A stretch of 14,572 nucleotides of DNA from CAZSGN01 sp964606415 (lineage in GTDB: Bacteria > Bacteroidota > Bacteroidia > Bacteroidales > JBBRXJ01): positions 1 through 14,572 of the forward strand of contig CAZSGN010000044.1 in NCBI GenBank assembly GCA_964606415.1, in the 5' to 3' direction. The number at the start of each line of letters is the position of its first letter. Positions within the stretch are counted from its first letter, which is position 1. The notes beneath the pieces were generated by a model. The model made no database searches and was not told the DNA's origin. It saw only the letters and a list, made by a program, of their open reading frames with translations. The position numbers were made by a program, and so were the translations under genes. Shown here in pieces: positions 7,006-14,502 of this stretch.

Positions 7006-7194
7006 AATCAATCTATTTTTTTACCGGAGATGACAAGATAGCTAAAAATCGAGAGCGTTGTTATTTATTCTGGTAATTTATCAAATAGAGAGTTAAAAAT
7101 AAGTATTTGATTGGTTGGTCGGTAAGATACTATCCCCAAAAGTGTGTGTTTGATATCTATGTTTGTTAATGCAATGTAAAATAGATAAGGGTTC

Positions 7195-7208
7195 TGCTGG
7201 ATAGCAGT
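7195..7208. repeat. Small hairpin after modC
   Basis: CTGCT and AGCAG (7195-7199 and 7204-7208) form a 5-bp stem with a 4-nt loop, 19 nt past the modC stop. No T-tract follows on the minus strand, so it is a weak candidate for the end of the nif-mod transcript. The 222-nt gap up to hypA shows no TAnnTTTG element and nothing else I recognise. Confidence 0.25.
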
Positions 7209-7227
7209 TCATTGAGGGGTAGCAGGA

Positions 7228-8442
7228 TTAGCATATTTTTATTATGTTCTTTTCTTCTTTAATGGTTGTTTCATGATCGAAAAGATGGATAACCTCTATT
7301 GATTTGGTTTTTATCAGTACAAAAATTTCCATGCCTTCCCGGATGTCAAGATGAATAATTGCTTCTTTGCTTATCTCGGCAGTTAATATGATGCCGCAAT
7401 CAATTTCTATCAGGTTAAAAGCTATATTCATGATAATTTTATTTATTCTGCCTTTTACCTGATTTCTTATAGATATCTGTTTGTTTTGGAAGCGGCTTAG
7501 TGCTATATCTTTTGGTTGTATGGCGATTTTGATTTTTTGACCAAACTTAAGTTTTTTATGGAAAAGATTTGAGTTAATATAAAATTGAATGTTGTTATTG
7601 CAATATGGGGTGAGGATTGCAAGTTCTCCAGCAGTGGTTTTTCCTGAATAGTAAAGTTCAGCGGTATTAATGCATTCATTGGTGGAGGGTAAACAGTTAA
7701 TGGTATCTTTCTTGATAAGGGCCCAGTAATCCCCCTGATGAGAGATATGGCCTTGTTCAATAATAAGGAGTTCATTTGTTAACATTAATAAATCCTTTAA
7801 GTCATGACTGATAATTAGCATGGGAATATTAAAGGATGTATTGACTTTAAGGAGGTAAGAGATAATGTGTTTTTTCCGGGAATGGTCCAGGTTGGAGAAG
7901 GGTTCATCAAGAAGTAAAAGCGATGGTTGGGTTAAAAGAGCCCTGCCGATAGCTACCTTTTGTTTTTCACCGCCTGATAACTGCCTGGGTTTTTTGTTCC
8001 GCAATGGTAAAAGGTCAAGGAGTTCAGTGACTTTGTTGAAATTTATTTTAATATTTTTTTTTTGGTTGTATCGCTGTCCATAACGCAGATTTTTTTCTAC
8101 TGTCAGGTGTGGAAATAGATTTCCAGACTGGAAAACAAGACCTGTATTGCGTTTATAGTCTTTTATAAATGTCCCGGATTGATGATCAAAAAGTTTTTGA
8201 TTTCCAAAAACGATGCGTCCCTTGTCAGGTTTCTCCGTTCCTGCTAATAAGTTGATGAGGGTTGTCTTTCCTGACCCCGATGGTCCATAAATGCCCGTTA
8301 TGGGTGAATTGATAAAGCAATTATAAAAAAATGTCTGAGAACCTTTTTTCTTCTCCACATTATCGAGAATTAAATGAAAACCTTTTTGATCAAGGTCTCT
8401 TGCCTCGGAATGATTGTTTCTATAGAAGGGCCGGCTAATCAT
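7228..8442 (-). CDS. modC: Molybdate ABC transporter ATP-binding protein ModC
   Basis: The ATPase that energises molybdate uptake through ModB at the inner membrane. The 404 residues show Walker A GPSGSGKTT (53-61), the Q-loop near Q105, the ABC signature LSGGE (155-159), Walker B LLLLDE (175-180) and the H-loop H213. The C-terminal part (about 325-390) looks like one TOBE/Mop oxyanion-binding domain (RNQVKGRI to GMEIFVLIK), which separates ModC from generic transport ATPases and may sense molybdate. It starts within the modB stop codon (ATGA overlap), implying translational coupling. An N-terminal stretch of about 20 residues precedes the usual first beta-strand. The protein is rich in Lys, Ile and Asn compared with its nif neighbours. 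Confidence 0.93.
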   Translation of the reverse strand: MISRPFYRNNHSEARDLDQKGFHLILDNVEKKKGSQTFFYNCFINSPITGIYGPSGSGKTTLINLLAGTEKPDKGRIVFGNQKLFDHQSGTFIKDYKRNTGLVFQSGNLFPHLTVEKNLRYGQRYNQKKNIKINFNKVTELLDLLPLRNKKPRQLSGGEKQKVAIGRALLTQPSLLLLDEPFSNLDHSRKKHIISYLLKVNTSFNIPMLIISHDLKDLLMLTNELLIIEQGHISHQGDYWALIKKDTINCLPSTNECINTAELYYSGKTTAGELAILTPYCNNNIQFYINSNLFHKKLKFGQKIKIAIQPKDIALSRFQNKQISIRNQVKGRINKIIMNIAFNLIEIDCGIILTAEISKEAIIHLDIREGMEIFVLIKTKSIEVIHLFDHETTIKEEKNIIKIC

Positions 8443-9119
8443 GATATAAGATATTTTCTTTTTTTGTAAAAATATTCTGCTATTATGATGGCTGTCATAG
8501 AGATCAGTATAGAAATAATGACCAACCGGGTAACTTCATTCTCATTTCCGGGAACCTGCATGCTGGAATATATTTTTAGTGGAATGGTTTGGGTTTCTCC
8601 ACTAATATTTCCGGCAAAGGTGATGGTCGCTCCAAATTCCCCGAGGCTGCGGGCAAAAGCCAGTACAGATCCACTGATTATACCCGGAAGAGCAAGAGGA
8701 AGGGATATCCGTGTAAAGGTGCTTAGGGGAGAGGCTCCCAGGGTTCTTGATGCCCGCTCATAATCAGGATTTATCAATTCAAACGCTGACCGGATGGTTC
8801 TTACCGATAATGGAAGGGCTACGACAACAGCGGCAATAACCAGGGAGGAAAAATTAAAAGATAGTGATATCCCCATATGGTTGTACATCAAACTACCAAG
8901 TAGGCTGTTGCGTCCAAGAATTAATAGCAAAAGGTACCCGGTAACAACTGGTGGCGCAACAAGAGGAATGGCGATCATGCTTTCCAGCAATGGTTTGCCG
9001 GGAAACTGTTTTCTCGCCATTACCCATGCAAAAAAGACGGCAAGCGGCAAGGTTAGCAGCGTGCTGATGGCTGCTACCTTTAAAGATAAAAAGATAATGT
9101 TTAATTCTGCACTTGTCAT
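8439..9119 (-). CDS. modB: Molybdate ABC transporter permease ModB
   Basis: The inner-membrane channel of the molybdate importer. The 226-residue length is typical of ModB. There are several hydrophobic helices (about 8-32, 46-69, 90-105, 143-157, 198-215). The cytoplasmic EAA loop (ASRTLGASPLSTFTRISLP, about 123-141) contacts ModC. The segment SLGEFGATITFAGN (158-171) is characteristic of molybdate and tungstate permeases. It starts 8 nt after modA and overlaps modC by 4 nt, so the three form one unit. Tungstate as the main substrate cannot be excluded, but the position behind nifV favours molybdate. Confidence 0.94.
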   Translation of the reverse strand: MTSAELNIIFLSLKVAAISTLLTLPLAVFFAWVMARKQFPGKPLLESMIAIPLVAPPVVTGYLLLLILGRNSLLGSLMYNHMGISLSFNFSSLVIAAVVVALPLSVRTIRSAFELINPDYERASRTLGASPLSTFTRISLPLALPGIISGSVLAFARSLGEFGATITFAGNISGETQTIPLKIYSSMQVPGNENEVTRLVIISILISMTAIIIAEYFYKKRKYLIS

Positions 9120-9127
9120 GTCTATTG

Positions 9128-9895
9128 TTAATTTTCTGGCGTGATAAATCCTTTGTTTTGTAATATTTGTTGTGCTTTGGGACTCAGGATATATTGAATC
9201 AAACGGTCTGCTTTACCCGGTGTGTTTTTGAGAGCAGTAATGTAAAAACAAATCTCAGGGTAATGGTTATGTGGAATTTCATAAACGATTTTAATGTTGT
9301 TACTTTTTTTAGTTTCAGAATAATATACAATGCCATAATCCACTTCTTTAGAAACCACAAAGTTCAGTACAGAACTCACATCCCTGGCACGAATCAGTCT
9401 ATTTTGCAATATGGGCCACCAACCGACCTCTTTTAAAAAAGCTTTGGCGTATTTTCCGGCAGGAACATGATTTGGGTCTCCTATGGCCATTTTCAGATTA
9501 TCAGGAAAAACAACTTTTTCCTGATTTAACGGTAAGGAAGGAGCTTGTATCTCTCGCGAACTAATGATCACTATTTTATTGGAGGCCATTTTTTTTATCT
9601 CATGATCTTGTAAGAGGCCTTTGTTCTTGAGAAAAACCATCCATTGCTTATTGGCAGAAATAAAGATGTCAGCTTTAGCTCCGCTGGCAATCTGTCTGGC
9701 CAGTGTTCCTGAAGAAGCAAAATTTATGCTTACAGCTTGCCTGTTTTCTTTTTCAAAAGCTGCTGTAATTTCTTCTGTTGCGCAACGGGTACCTGCTGCA
9801 GCAAATAGCTTTATTGGGTCTTTGGGTGTTTTGGTGCATCCTATTAAAAATAATATTATTATGCTTAATATTTTTATTTGACTTAAATGTTTCAT
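9128..9895 (-). CDS. modA: Molybdate-binding lipoprotein ModA
   Basis: The solute-binding protein of the molybdate ABC importer. Its 255 residues begin with a short basic region, a hydrophobic core (about 9-18) and a lipobox FLIGC ending at C20, so it is predicted to be a lipoprotein facing the periplasm. Family blocks include LFAAAGTRCA (30-39), a SSGTLARQIASGAKADIFIS segment and DVSSVLNFVVSKEVDYGIVY. The length is normal for ModA. It is 49 nt downstream of nifV, the widest gap in the operon, which contains a nested inverted repeat. It feeds the Mo needed for FeMo-cofactor. Confidence 0.94.
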   Translation of the reverse strand: MKHLSQIKILSIIILFLIGCTKTPKDPIKLFAAAGTRCATEEITAAFEKENRQAVSINFASSGTLARQIASGAKADIFISANKQWMVFLKNKGLLQDHEIKKMASNKIVIISSREIQAPSLPLNQEKVVFPDNLKMAIGDPNHVPAGKYAKAFLKEVGWWPILQNRLIRARDVSSVLNFVVSKEVDYGIVYYSETKKSNNIKIVYEIPHNHYPEICFYITALKNTPGKADRLIQYILSPKAQQILQNKGFITPEN

Positions 9896-9910
9896 TTCAA
9901 CATATTTTTA

Positions 9911-9956
9911 TTAAATGTTTGCACATCAATCAATGCAATATTTTTTAGACATTTAA
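9911..9956. repeat. Nested inverted repeat at the nifV-modA junction
   Basis: TTAAATGT (9911-9918) and ACATTTAA (9949-9956) form a perfect 8-bp outer stem. Inside, TTGCA (9919-9923) and TGCAA (9934-9938) form a 5-bp stem adjoining the outer left arm. The structure overlaps the last four codons of nifV and ends 15 nt before the modA start. It has no T-tract. It could be an mRNA processing or stabilising element that sets mod expression relative to nif, or a protein-binding operator. Confidence 0.4.
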
Positions 9957-11093
9957 TGTGTTTTTATGACAGAAATATTTATCGTATAAAGCAAGAATTT
10001 GCTCAGGAGGTATGGGGCCTTTTTGCTTATTGGACAGTTTTTTGATCATGTTGAGCAATTTTGGCAGGTTATTATCTTTAATATTCCGCCCTCTTTTTTC
10101 TAGTAGTTCTGACAGCCCCTTTTTTCCTGAATGTTTGCCAAAAATAAATTCCTCTTCTTGTTTACCGACCGAATGAGCCGGGATTATCTGGTAACATTCT
10201 CTGCTGTGACTAATTCCTGCCACATGTATCCCTGACTCATGACGATATACATCATCACCTGTAATAGGTTTATTGGGAGCGATTTTTTTACCTGATGCTT
10301 TTACTACGTATTGACTAAGAGGGTAGAGCATTTTGGTATTTATTTTTGGGTTTAGCATTTTTTTCCTGTCCAGGATCATAATTATCTCTTCCATGGCAGC
10401 ATTGCCAGCTCTTTCGCCCAATCCGTTAATTGTAGCGCTAACAGCATGCGCTCCTTTTGAAATAGCCGCGTAAGTGTTTGCTGTTGCCATCCCAAGATCG
10501 TTGTGGCCATGGAATTCTAATGCTATATGTGGATGTTGGGCCGAGAGTTTTTTAATGAGATTGCTTGTTTCTTCTGTTGTTTGGCATCCAACTGTATCAG
10601 CTATTCTGACCCGGTCTGCTCCTGCCTCTATGGCAGTAGCAATAAATTCACTCAAGTAACCGGGTAGGCATCTTGAAGCATCTTGTGCTCCGATAGTAAC
10701 TCCCTCAAAAAAAGAAAGAGACCAATGGATGATCCCGGGTAATGTTTTCATTACCCAGGACCAATCCTTGTTCGCAGCTTTCAGGTGCATCTTTGAAACC
10801 GGAAAAGATATATTAAGGCGCTTGCTTTGTGTTTTAATGGCACATTTAATATCCTCTTCTTTAGCACGGCACCAGCTACTTGTTTTAAAACGGAAGCCCT
10901 GATTGTTGATGATGCGAATCATCTGTTCATCTTCTGGACTAATGGCAGGAGTTCCTGCTTCTAGTTCATCAATGCCCAGCTCGTCAAGCATTTGAGCTAT
11001 TTTTAGTTTTTCTTTGCCCGAAAAAATCACTCCAGGTGCTTGTTCGCCATCACGCAGGGTTGTATCTATTATGTAAGGATAATATGGGGCCAT
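9945..11093 (-). CDS. nifV: Homocitrate synthase NifV
   Basis: NifV condenses acetyl-CoA with 2-oxoglutarate to give homocitrate, the organic ligand of FeMo-cofactor. From the ATG at 11093 it has 382 residues, normal for the family. The sequence shows IIDTTLRDGEQAPGV (8-22) with the metal-binding D10, the HGHND metal-binding motif (195-199), NGLGERAGN (223-231) and the HESGIH block (285-290). A TTG two codons upstream is in frame but less likely. It lies 11 nt after the ferredoxin gene. Isopropylmalate synthase or a lysine-pathway homocitrate synthase are related, but the nif context and short length make NifV much more likely. Its presence indicates a true homocitrate-containing FeMo-cofactor. 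Confidence 0.95.
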   Translation of the reverse strand: MAPYYPYIIDTTLRDGEQAPGVIFSGKEKLKIAQMLDELGIDELEAGTPAISPEDEQMIRIINNQGFRFKTSSWCRAKEEDIKCAIKTQSKRLNISFPVSKMHLKAANKDWSWVMKTLPGIIHWSLSFFEGVTIGAQDASRCLPGYLSEFIATAIEAGADRVRIADTVGCQTTEETSNLIKKLSAQHPHIALEFHGHNDLGMATANTYAAISKGAHAVSATINGLGERAGNAAMEEIIMILDRKKMLNPKINTKMLYPLSQYVVKASGKKIAPNKPITGDDVYRHESGIHVAGISHSRECYQIIPAHSVGKQEEEFIFGKHSGKKGLSELLEKRGRNIKDNNLPKLLNMIKKLSNKQKGPIPPEQILALYDKYFCHKNTLNV

Positions 11094-11104
11094 GATCAAT
11101 GCTT

Positions 11105-11413
11105 TTAGTCGGAAATTAAATAGCTGCTTGCAGCTTCTCCTTCTTCGAGTGCATCAAGAATAGTATCTACATCCTCTTCACTTTCCACCCCTCCAAACCA
11201 AAAATTGTTTGGATGGATAACCATGATAGGGCCCTGAGTGCAAACATTCAGGCAGGCTGTACTAGATATTGTTGCGTCTAATCCTCTGTCCTGGCATTCT
11301 TCAGCAATATACTGCAATAAGCTTGCCGCGTTTTTTTTGTTACATGCTCCTTGTGCTTCGCCTGCAACCCGGTAAGAGTTGCACATTAAAATGTGATAAT
11401 CTGGTTTTTTCAT
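11105..11413 (-). CDS. Thioredoxin-like [2Fe-2S] ferredoxin
   Basis: A 102-residue soluble protein. C11, C24, C54 and C58 give the C-x12-C-x29-C-x3-C ligand pattern of the thioredoxin-fold [2Fe-2S] ferredoxins, the family of the Clostridium pasteurianum 2Fe ferredoxin and Azotobacter Shethna protein I. C40 is an extra, probably non-ligand cysteine. The N-terminus PDYHILMCNSYRV and the QGPIMVIHP segment (60-68) are typical. The clostridial member is known to interact with the MoFe protein, so a role as electron carrier to nitrogenase or to cofactor assembly is plausible here but not shown. It lies between the NifX-type gene (31 nt) and nifV (11 nt). The acidic C-terminus is common in the family. 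Confidence 0.92.
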   Translation of the reverse strand: MKKPDYHILMCNSYRVAGEAQGACNKKNAASLLQYIAEECQDRGLDATISSTACLNVCTQGPIMVIHPNNFWFGGVESEEDVDTILDALEEGEAASSYLISD

Positions 11414-11444
11414 GATTTTATGTTTTTAAAGATGACTATAAATG

Positions 11445-11798
11445 TTAAGCAGGATTGCAATTTCCGTTGCAGGTAGGTATTAGGTCCAGTGGACAGTGGC
11501 AGAGCCGGACGTCTATACCCATAGCTTTTAGTTTACGCCCGGGGGTGTCTCCTATAGAAACCGTGTATAGGGCGTCACAGTCTATCAGTAATTCATAAAT
11601 GGATTGTAACTTATCCTGATCATAAACATGGTCTTTATCTTCTGTCTTTACTTCTCCCGGGCAATAGGCTTCCCCGGTAGTCCTTTTTTCCATGAGTTCT
11701 TTCTTTGGGCCATGGATTTCGTAAATGTAGAAAGTGGATGTTTTTCCGAAATGGAGATCTACTTTCTCGCCTGTGGTAGTGCAAATTGCTGCCTTCAT
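11445..11798 (-). CDS. NifX/NafY-type dinitrogenase iron-molybdenum cofactor-binding protein
   Basis: A 117-residue protein with the dinitrogenase Fe-Mo cofactor-biosynthesis fold. The N-terminal KAAICTTTGEKVDLHFGKT carries the HFG block typical of the family, and the middle reads YELLIDCDALYTVSIGDTPG. Such proteins (NifX, NafY, the NifB tail) bind FeMo-co or its precursor NifB-co. The start at 11798 begins the domain exactly; the frame continues upstream into nifB, but that would add an unrelated basic segment overlapping the end of nifB. The C-terminus is unusual: CHCP, then CNGNC, giving four cysteines in the last 19 residues. It is 32 nt after nifB and could act as an intermediate carrier between NifB and NifEN. 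I do not assign a specific symbol because several paralogues share this fold. Confidence 0.88.
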   Translation of the reverse strand: MKAAICTTTGEKVDLHFGKTSTFYIYEIHGPKKELMEKRTTGEAYCPGEVKTEDKDHVYDQDKLQSIYELLIDCDALYTVSIGDTPGRKLKAMGIDVRLCHCPLDLIPTCNGNCNPA

Positions 11799-11830
11799 AA
11801 TTTTAATATTTGATGTTGATGAATGAATAA

Positions 11831-13090
11831 TTAACCGCATCCCATGCCGTTTCCTGAGCATTCGGATCCGCATTTGGTTTGAGTTGTTTTGATTACTGCT
11901 TTAAGTTTTCCCCCTTTATAAACAGCGTCAAGCCCGTCCTGGATTAAACCGGACATTTCGACTACAGCTATACCGGTTCTCTGAAGCACCTCAAGGGGTT
12001 TAGCGCCAACACCGTTTACAAGAATATATGCGCAGTCATAAAGGCTTTTAGAGAGGTTGATCCACCTTAAATCTCCCTCTCCTTTAGCTGGTGCAGTTCT
12101 TCTCTCTAACATCTTGTAACCATTTTTTGTCTCTTTATAGATGAAAAACTCTTCTGCTTCACCCAAATGGCGGTTGATAAGTAAACCTTCAAATGAAGCC
12201 ACTGCTACATAAGGCTTTTCTTTAGATGATGCCACAGGAAGAGCGGTGCATTCCTGGATTAATTTCATGGCATCTTCGCTATCCTGGCCCAGCATCCCTG
12301 CTGCATCTGAACGACATCTGGCACAGTGCGTCATGGGTTGAATATGGGCAGAGATTTTTTTCTTGATCTGGTTCATCATGCTATGGTCGGGTTTGGCCTG
12401 GTTTTCCATGGCACTTCCTTCGGCTGGTATCAGAGGAATGCAATTCATGGTTGCTGCTCCTGATTGGGATGCCCGGATGGCAATTTCTTCTACTTCCTGG
12501 TCATTGATTCCTGGTATGATAATGGTATTTACTTTTACGGTAATATTTGCTTCTTTTAAAGCATTCAGGGCTTGCATCTGTCTTTCATGAATAATTTCTG
12601 CGGCCCTGGCACCCCGGTATAGGTGTTTTTTGTACCGGGCCCATGTATATATTTTTACAAGAGTTGACTCGCGGAGACTGTTTATGGTCAGTGTAACGTG
12701 CGTAACATCAAGGGTTTTGAGTTTATCTATATAATTTGCAATTTCCAGCCCATTTGTTGACAGGCAAAATATTTTATCAGGAAATTCTTTTTTGATAAGT
12801 GATAGTGTTTCCAAAGTTTTTTCTGGTTCTGCGAAGGCATCACCTGGTCCTGCTATTCCAATGGTGCTAATATTTGGTATTTTAGTAGTGATTTTCTTAA
12901 TGTAATTGAGTGCTTGTTGAGGCGATAATACGGCGCTGGTTATGCCTGGTCTGCTTTCATTCACGCAGTCATATTTCCTGTTGCAATAGTTGCATTGTAC
13001 GTTGCATTTTGGTGCAACGGGTAAATGAACACGTGCGTATTTCATTTTGGCTTTGGTGTCAAAACATGGATGTAAGTCTGTTGTTTTCAT
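11831..13090 (-). CDS. nifB: Nitrogenase FeMo-cofactor biosynthesis radical SAM protein NifB
   Basis: NifB fuses two [4Fe-4S] units and inserts carbide to give NifB-co, the precursor of FeMo-co. From the ATG at 13090 it has 419 residues. The radical SAM motif CNVQCNYC has C29, C33 and C36. The GPGDAF block (81-86), ESTLVKIY (141-148) and a further cysteine pair, CARC (C256, C259), which probably binds an accessory cluster, follow. H7 and C9 in the leader DLHPCF match the conserved N-terminal HPC motif. Residues about 292-405 form a fused NifX-like domain, as in many full-length NifB proteins. The tail CGSECSGNGMGCG is cysteine- and glycine-rich. It starts 22 nt after nifN; an upstream TTG would overlap the end of nifN and lacks support. 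Confidence 0.97.
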   Translation of the reverse strand: MKTTDLHPCFDTKAKMKYARVHLPVAPKCNVQCNYCNRKYDCVNESRPGITSAVLSPQQALNYIKKITTKIPNISTIGIAGPGDAFAEPEKTLETLSLIKKEFPDKIFCLSTNGLEIANYIDKLKTLDVTHVTLTINSLRESTLVKIYTWARYKKHLYRGARAAEIIHERQMQALNALKEANITVKVNTIIIPGINDQEVEEIAIRASQSGAATMNCIPLIPAEGSAMENQAKPDHSMMNQIKKKISAHIQPMTHCARCRSDAAGMLGQDSEDAMKLIQECTALPVASSKEKPYVAVASFEGLLINRHLGEAEEFFIYKETKNGYKMLERRTAPAKGEGDLRWINLSKSLYDCAYILVNGVGAKPLEVLQRTGIAVVEMSGLIQDGLDAVYKGGKLKAVIKTTQTKCGSECSGNGMGCG

Positions 13091-13112
13091 AATCAATCTT
13101 TTTAGTCTTTTT

Positions 13113-14498
13113 CTACATGTATTTGTAGCCAATCGGGGAATTATCCTGTTTGTATTCGATTAGCGCATTGGCTATTTTGTCAAAAAGTTCCTGAGTTCCT
13201 TCGTAAAGCAGATGAGCGATGCGTTGCCCGCCCAGGCGATCGTGAATGGGAAAGCCTACACGGACCAGGGGGATGTTAAGTTCCCGGCTGATATAATAAC
13301 CTTTGCTATTTCCGATCAGGATATCTGGCTTTAATTGTCGGCATTTTTCTGCAATATCTTCGAAATCAGCATTTTCCATGACTTTAACTGTTTCGGCATC
13401 CTTAATCTCTTCGTTGATGGTCTTTCTTAACAAACCACTTTTCCCGCCACTGGCACAAAGAACAGGGGCTATCCCTATTTCTTTCAGGAAAGAGACCATG
13501 CCAACCACAAAATCTTCCTCCCCGTAAACCACGGCCTGCTTGCCAAAAAGGTATTTGTGCCCGTCTATGTAGGCGTCAACAAGTCTTCCGCGTTCTTTCC
13601 TGTATTTTTCCGGCAATTCTTTTCCTGATATGTTTTTTAGAATATTTATTAATTTATCGGTTTCTTTGATCCCAATAGGTAATCCACAGCTTTTGTTCGG
13701 AATAAAAAACTTTTTTTCCAGGAACTGTCCGGCGGATAAGGCCGGTGTTTGGCGAAGTATTCTTCCGAATTCCACAGAAGCAGAAGCCGAACCTGTTAAA
13801 GCCAGTTCTTCTGCTGTTATTCCACCGTCGGGTAGTTTTTTGTATTCGTTCCATGTGGTATTATCCAGGGTTTCGGAATAATCAGGAACCATGTGGTAGC
13901 TAAGGCCAAAATCATCCAGCAAGTCTTTGATGTTTCGAAGATCGCGGGATGAAACCAGCCCCGGGAGGATATTAATTGCCTCATCCCTTTTGTTTTCTTT
14001 GGCCAGGTTTCTAATCATCTCAAGTGTAGCCAGATGAAAACCGTCCATGTGCGTCCCCCGGTAACTGGCAGTAGAAGCAAAGAATAATACAGGAAGTTTT
14101 TTATCCTGATGTTTATTTTTATATGCGGTCAACATTTTGTGCAAATCATCACCAATGGTTTCGCTCAGGCATGTGCTGGCAATAGCTATCACCTCGGGCT
14201 GATATTGGTCGATGACATTATTCAGGGCTGTTTCCATATTTCGTTCTCCGCCAAAAATAGCTGCCTCCTCAGAAAAATTAGTCGAAGCAATGTCAACAGG
14301 TTCTTTGTAATGACTGATCATGTATCTCCTGATGTAGGTTGAACAACCTTGTGATCCATGAACCAGTGGTATGCATTTGTTGATCCCTTTAAAAGCTATA
14401 CTGGCTCCCAAAGGGGTGCACATTTTGCAGGCGTTACGTGTGGCAGTATATAACTTGTCTGTTTGGGTCTTGGTTTCTATCTTTTCCATCTCTTCCAT
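13113..14498 (-). CDS. nifN: Nitrogenase FeMo-cofactor scaffold protein NifN
   Basis: NifN pairs with NifE as the scaffold on which NifB-co is matured with Mo and homocitrate. From the ATG at 14498 it has 461 residues. Near the N-terminus it shows ACKMCTPLGAS (23-33), HGSQGC (47-52), YIRRYMISHYKEP (55-67), FSEEAAIFGG (75-84) and STCLSETIGDD (108-118). The IRRYMISHYKEPVDIAS stretch is typical of NifN from anaerobes, whereas HGSQGCVAYFR would indicate NifK. C27, C52 and C110 align with the three P-cluster cysteines of NifK. Position after a NifE-like C-terminus and before nifB supports NifN. It starts 4 nt after the nifE stop. A TTG start at 14513, overlapping nifE, is possible. Confidence 0.92.
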   Translation of the reverse strand: MEEMEKIETKTQTDKLYTATRNACKMCTPLGASIAFKGINKCIPLVHGSQGCSTYIRRYMISHYKEPVDIASTNFSEEAAIFGGERNMETALNNVIDQYQPEVIAIASTCLSETIGDDLHKMLTAYKNKHQDKKLPVLFFASTASYRGTHMDGFHLATLEMIRNLAKENKRDEAINILPGLVSSRDLRNIKDLLDDFGLSYHMVPDYSETLDNTTWNEYKKLPDGGITAEELALTGSASASVEFGRILRQTPALSAGQFLEKKFFIPNKSCGLPIGIKETDKLINILKNISGKELPEKYRKERGRLVDAYIDGHKYLFGKQAVVYGEEDFVVGMVSFLKEIGIAPVLCASGGKSGLLRKTINEEIKDAETVKVMENADFEDIAEKCRQLKPDILIGNSKGYYISRELNIPLVRVGFPIHDRLGGQRIAHLLYEGTQELFDKIANALIEYKQDNSPIGYKYM

Positions 14499-14502
14499 CT
14501 TT

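Noticed and set aside
7006..7227. Promoter for hypA in the gap after modC
   Set aside because: I searched the minus strand for TAnnTTTG and found no match; the near-match TCTATTTG lacks the required TA, so none is annotated.
8485..9144. Plus-strand open frames opposite modB
   Set aside because: They are antisense shadows of a well-supported permease gene and resemble no known protein.
11799..11873. Upstream extension of the NifX-type protein into nifB
   Set aside because: The family fold begins exactly at the ATG at 11798; the extra residues are basic, unrelated, and overlap nifB in another frame.
13091..13132. TTG start of nifB overlapping the end of nifN
   Set aside because: The conserved HPC leader begins just after the ATG at 13090 and the 14 extra residues resemble nothing in NifB.
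13113..14498. Possible NifK instead of NifN
   Set aside because: The HGSQGC and three cysteines are NifK-like, but the IRRYMISHYKEP block, the NifE-like tail before it and nifB after it fit NifN better.
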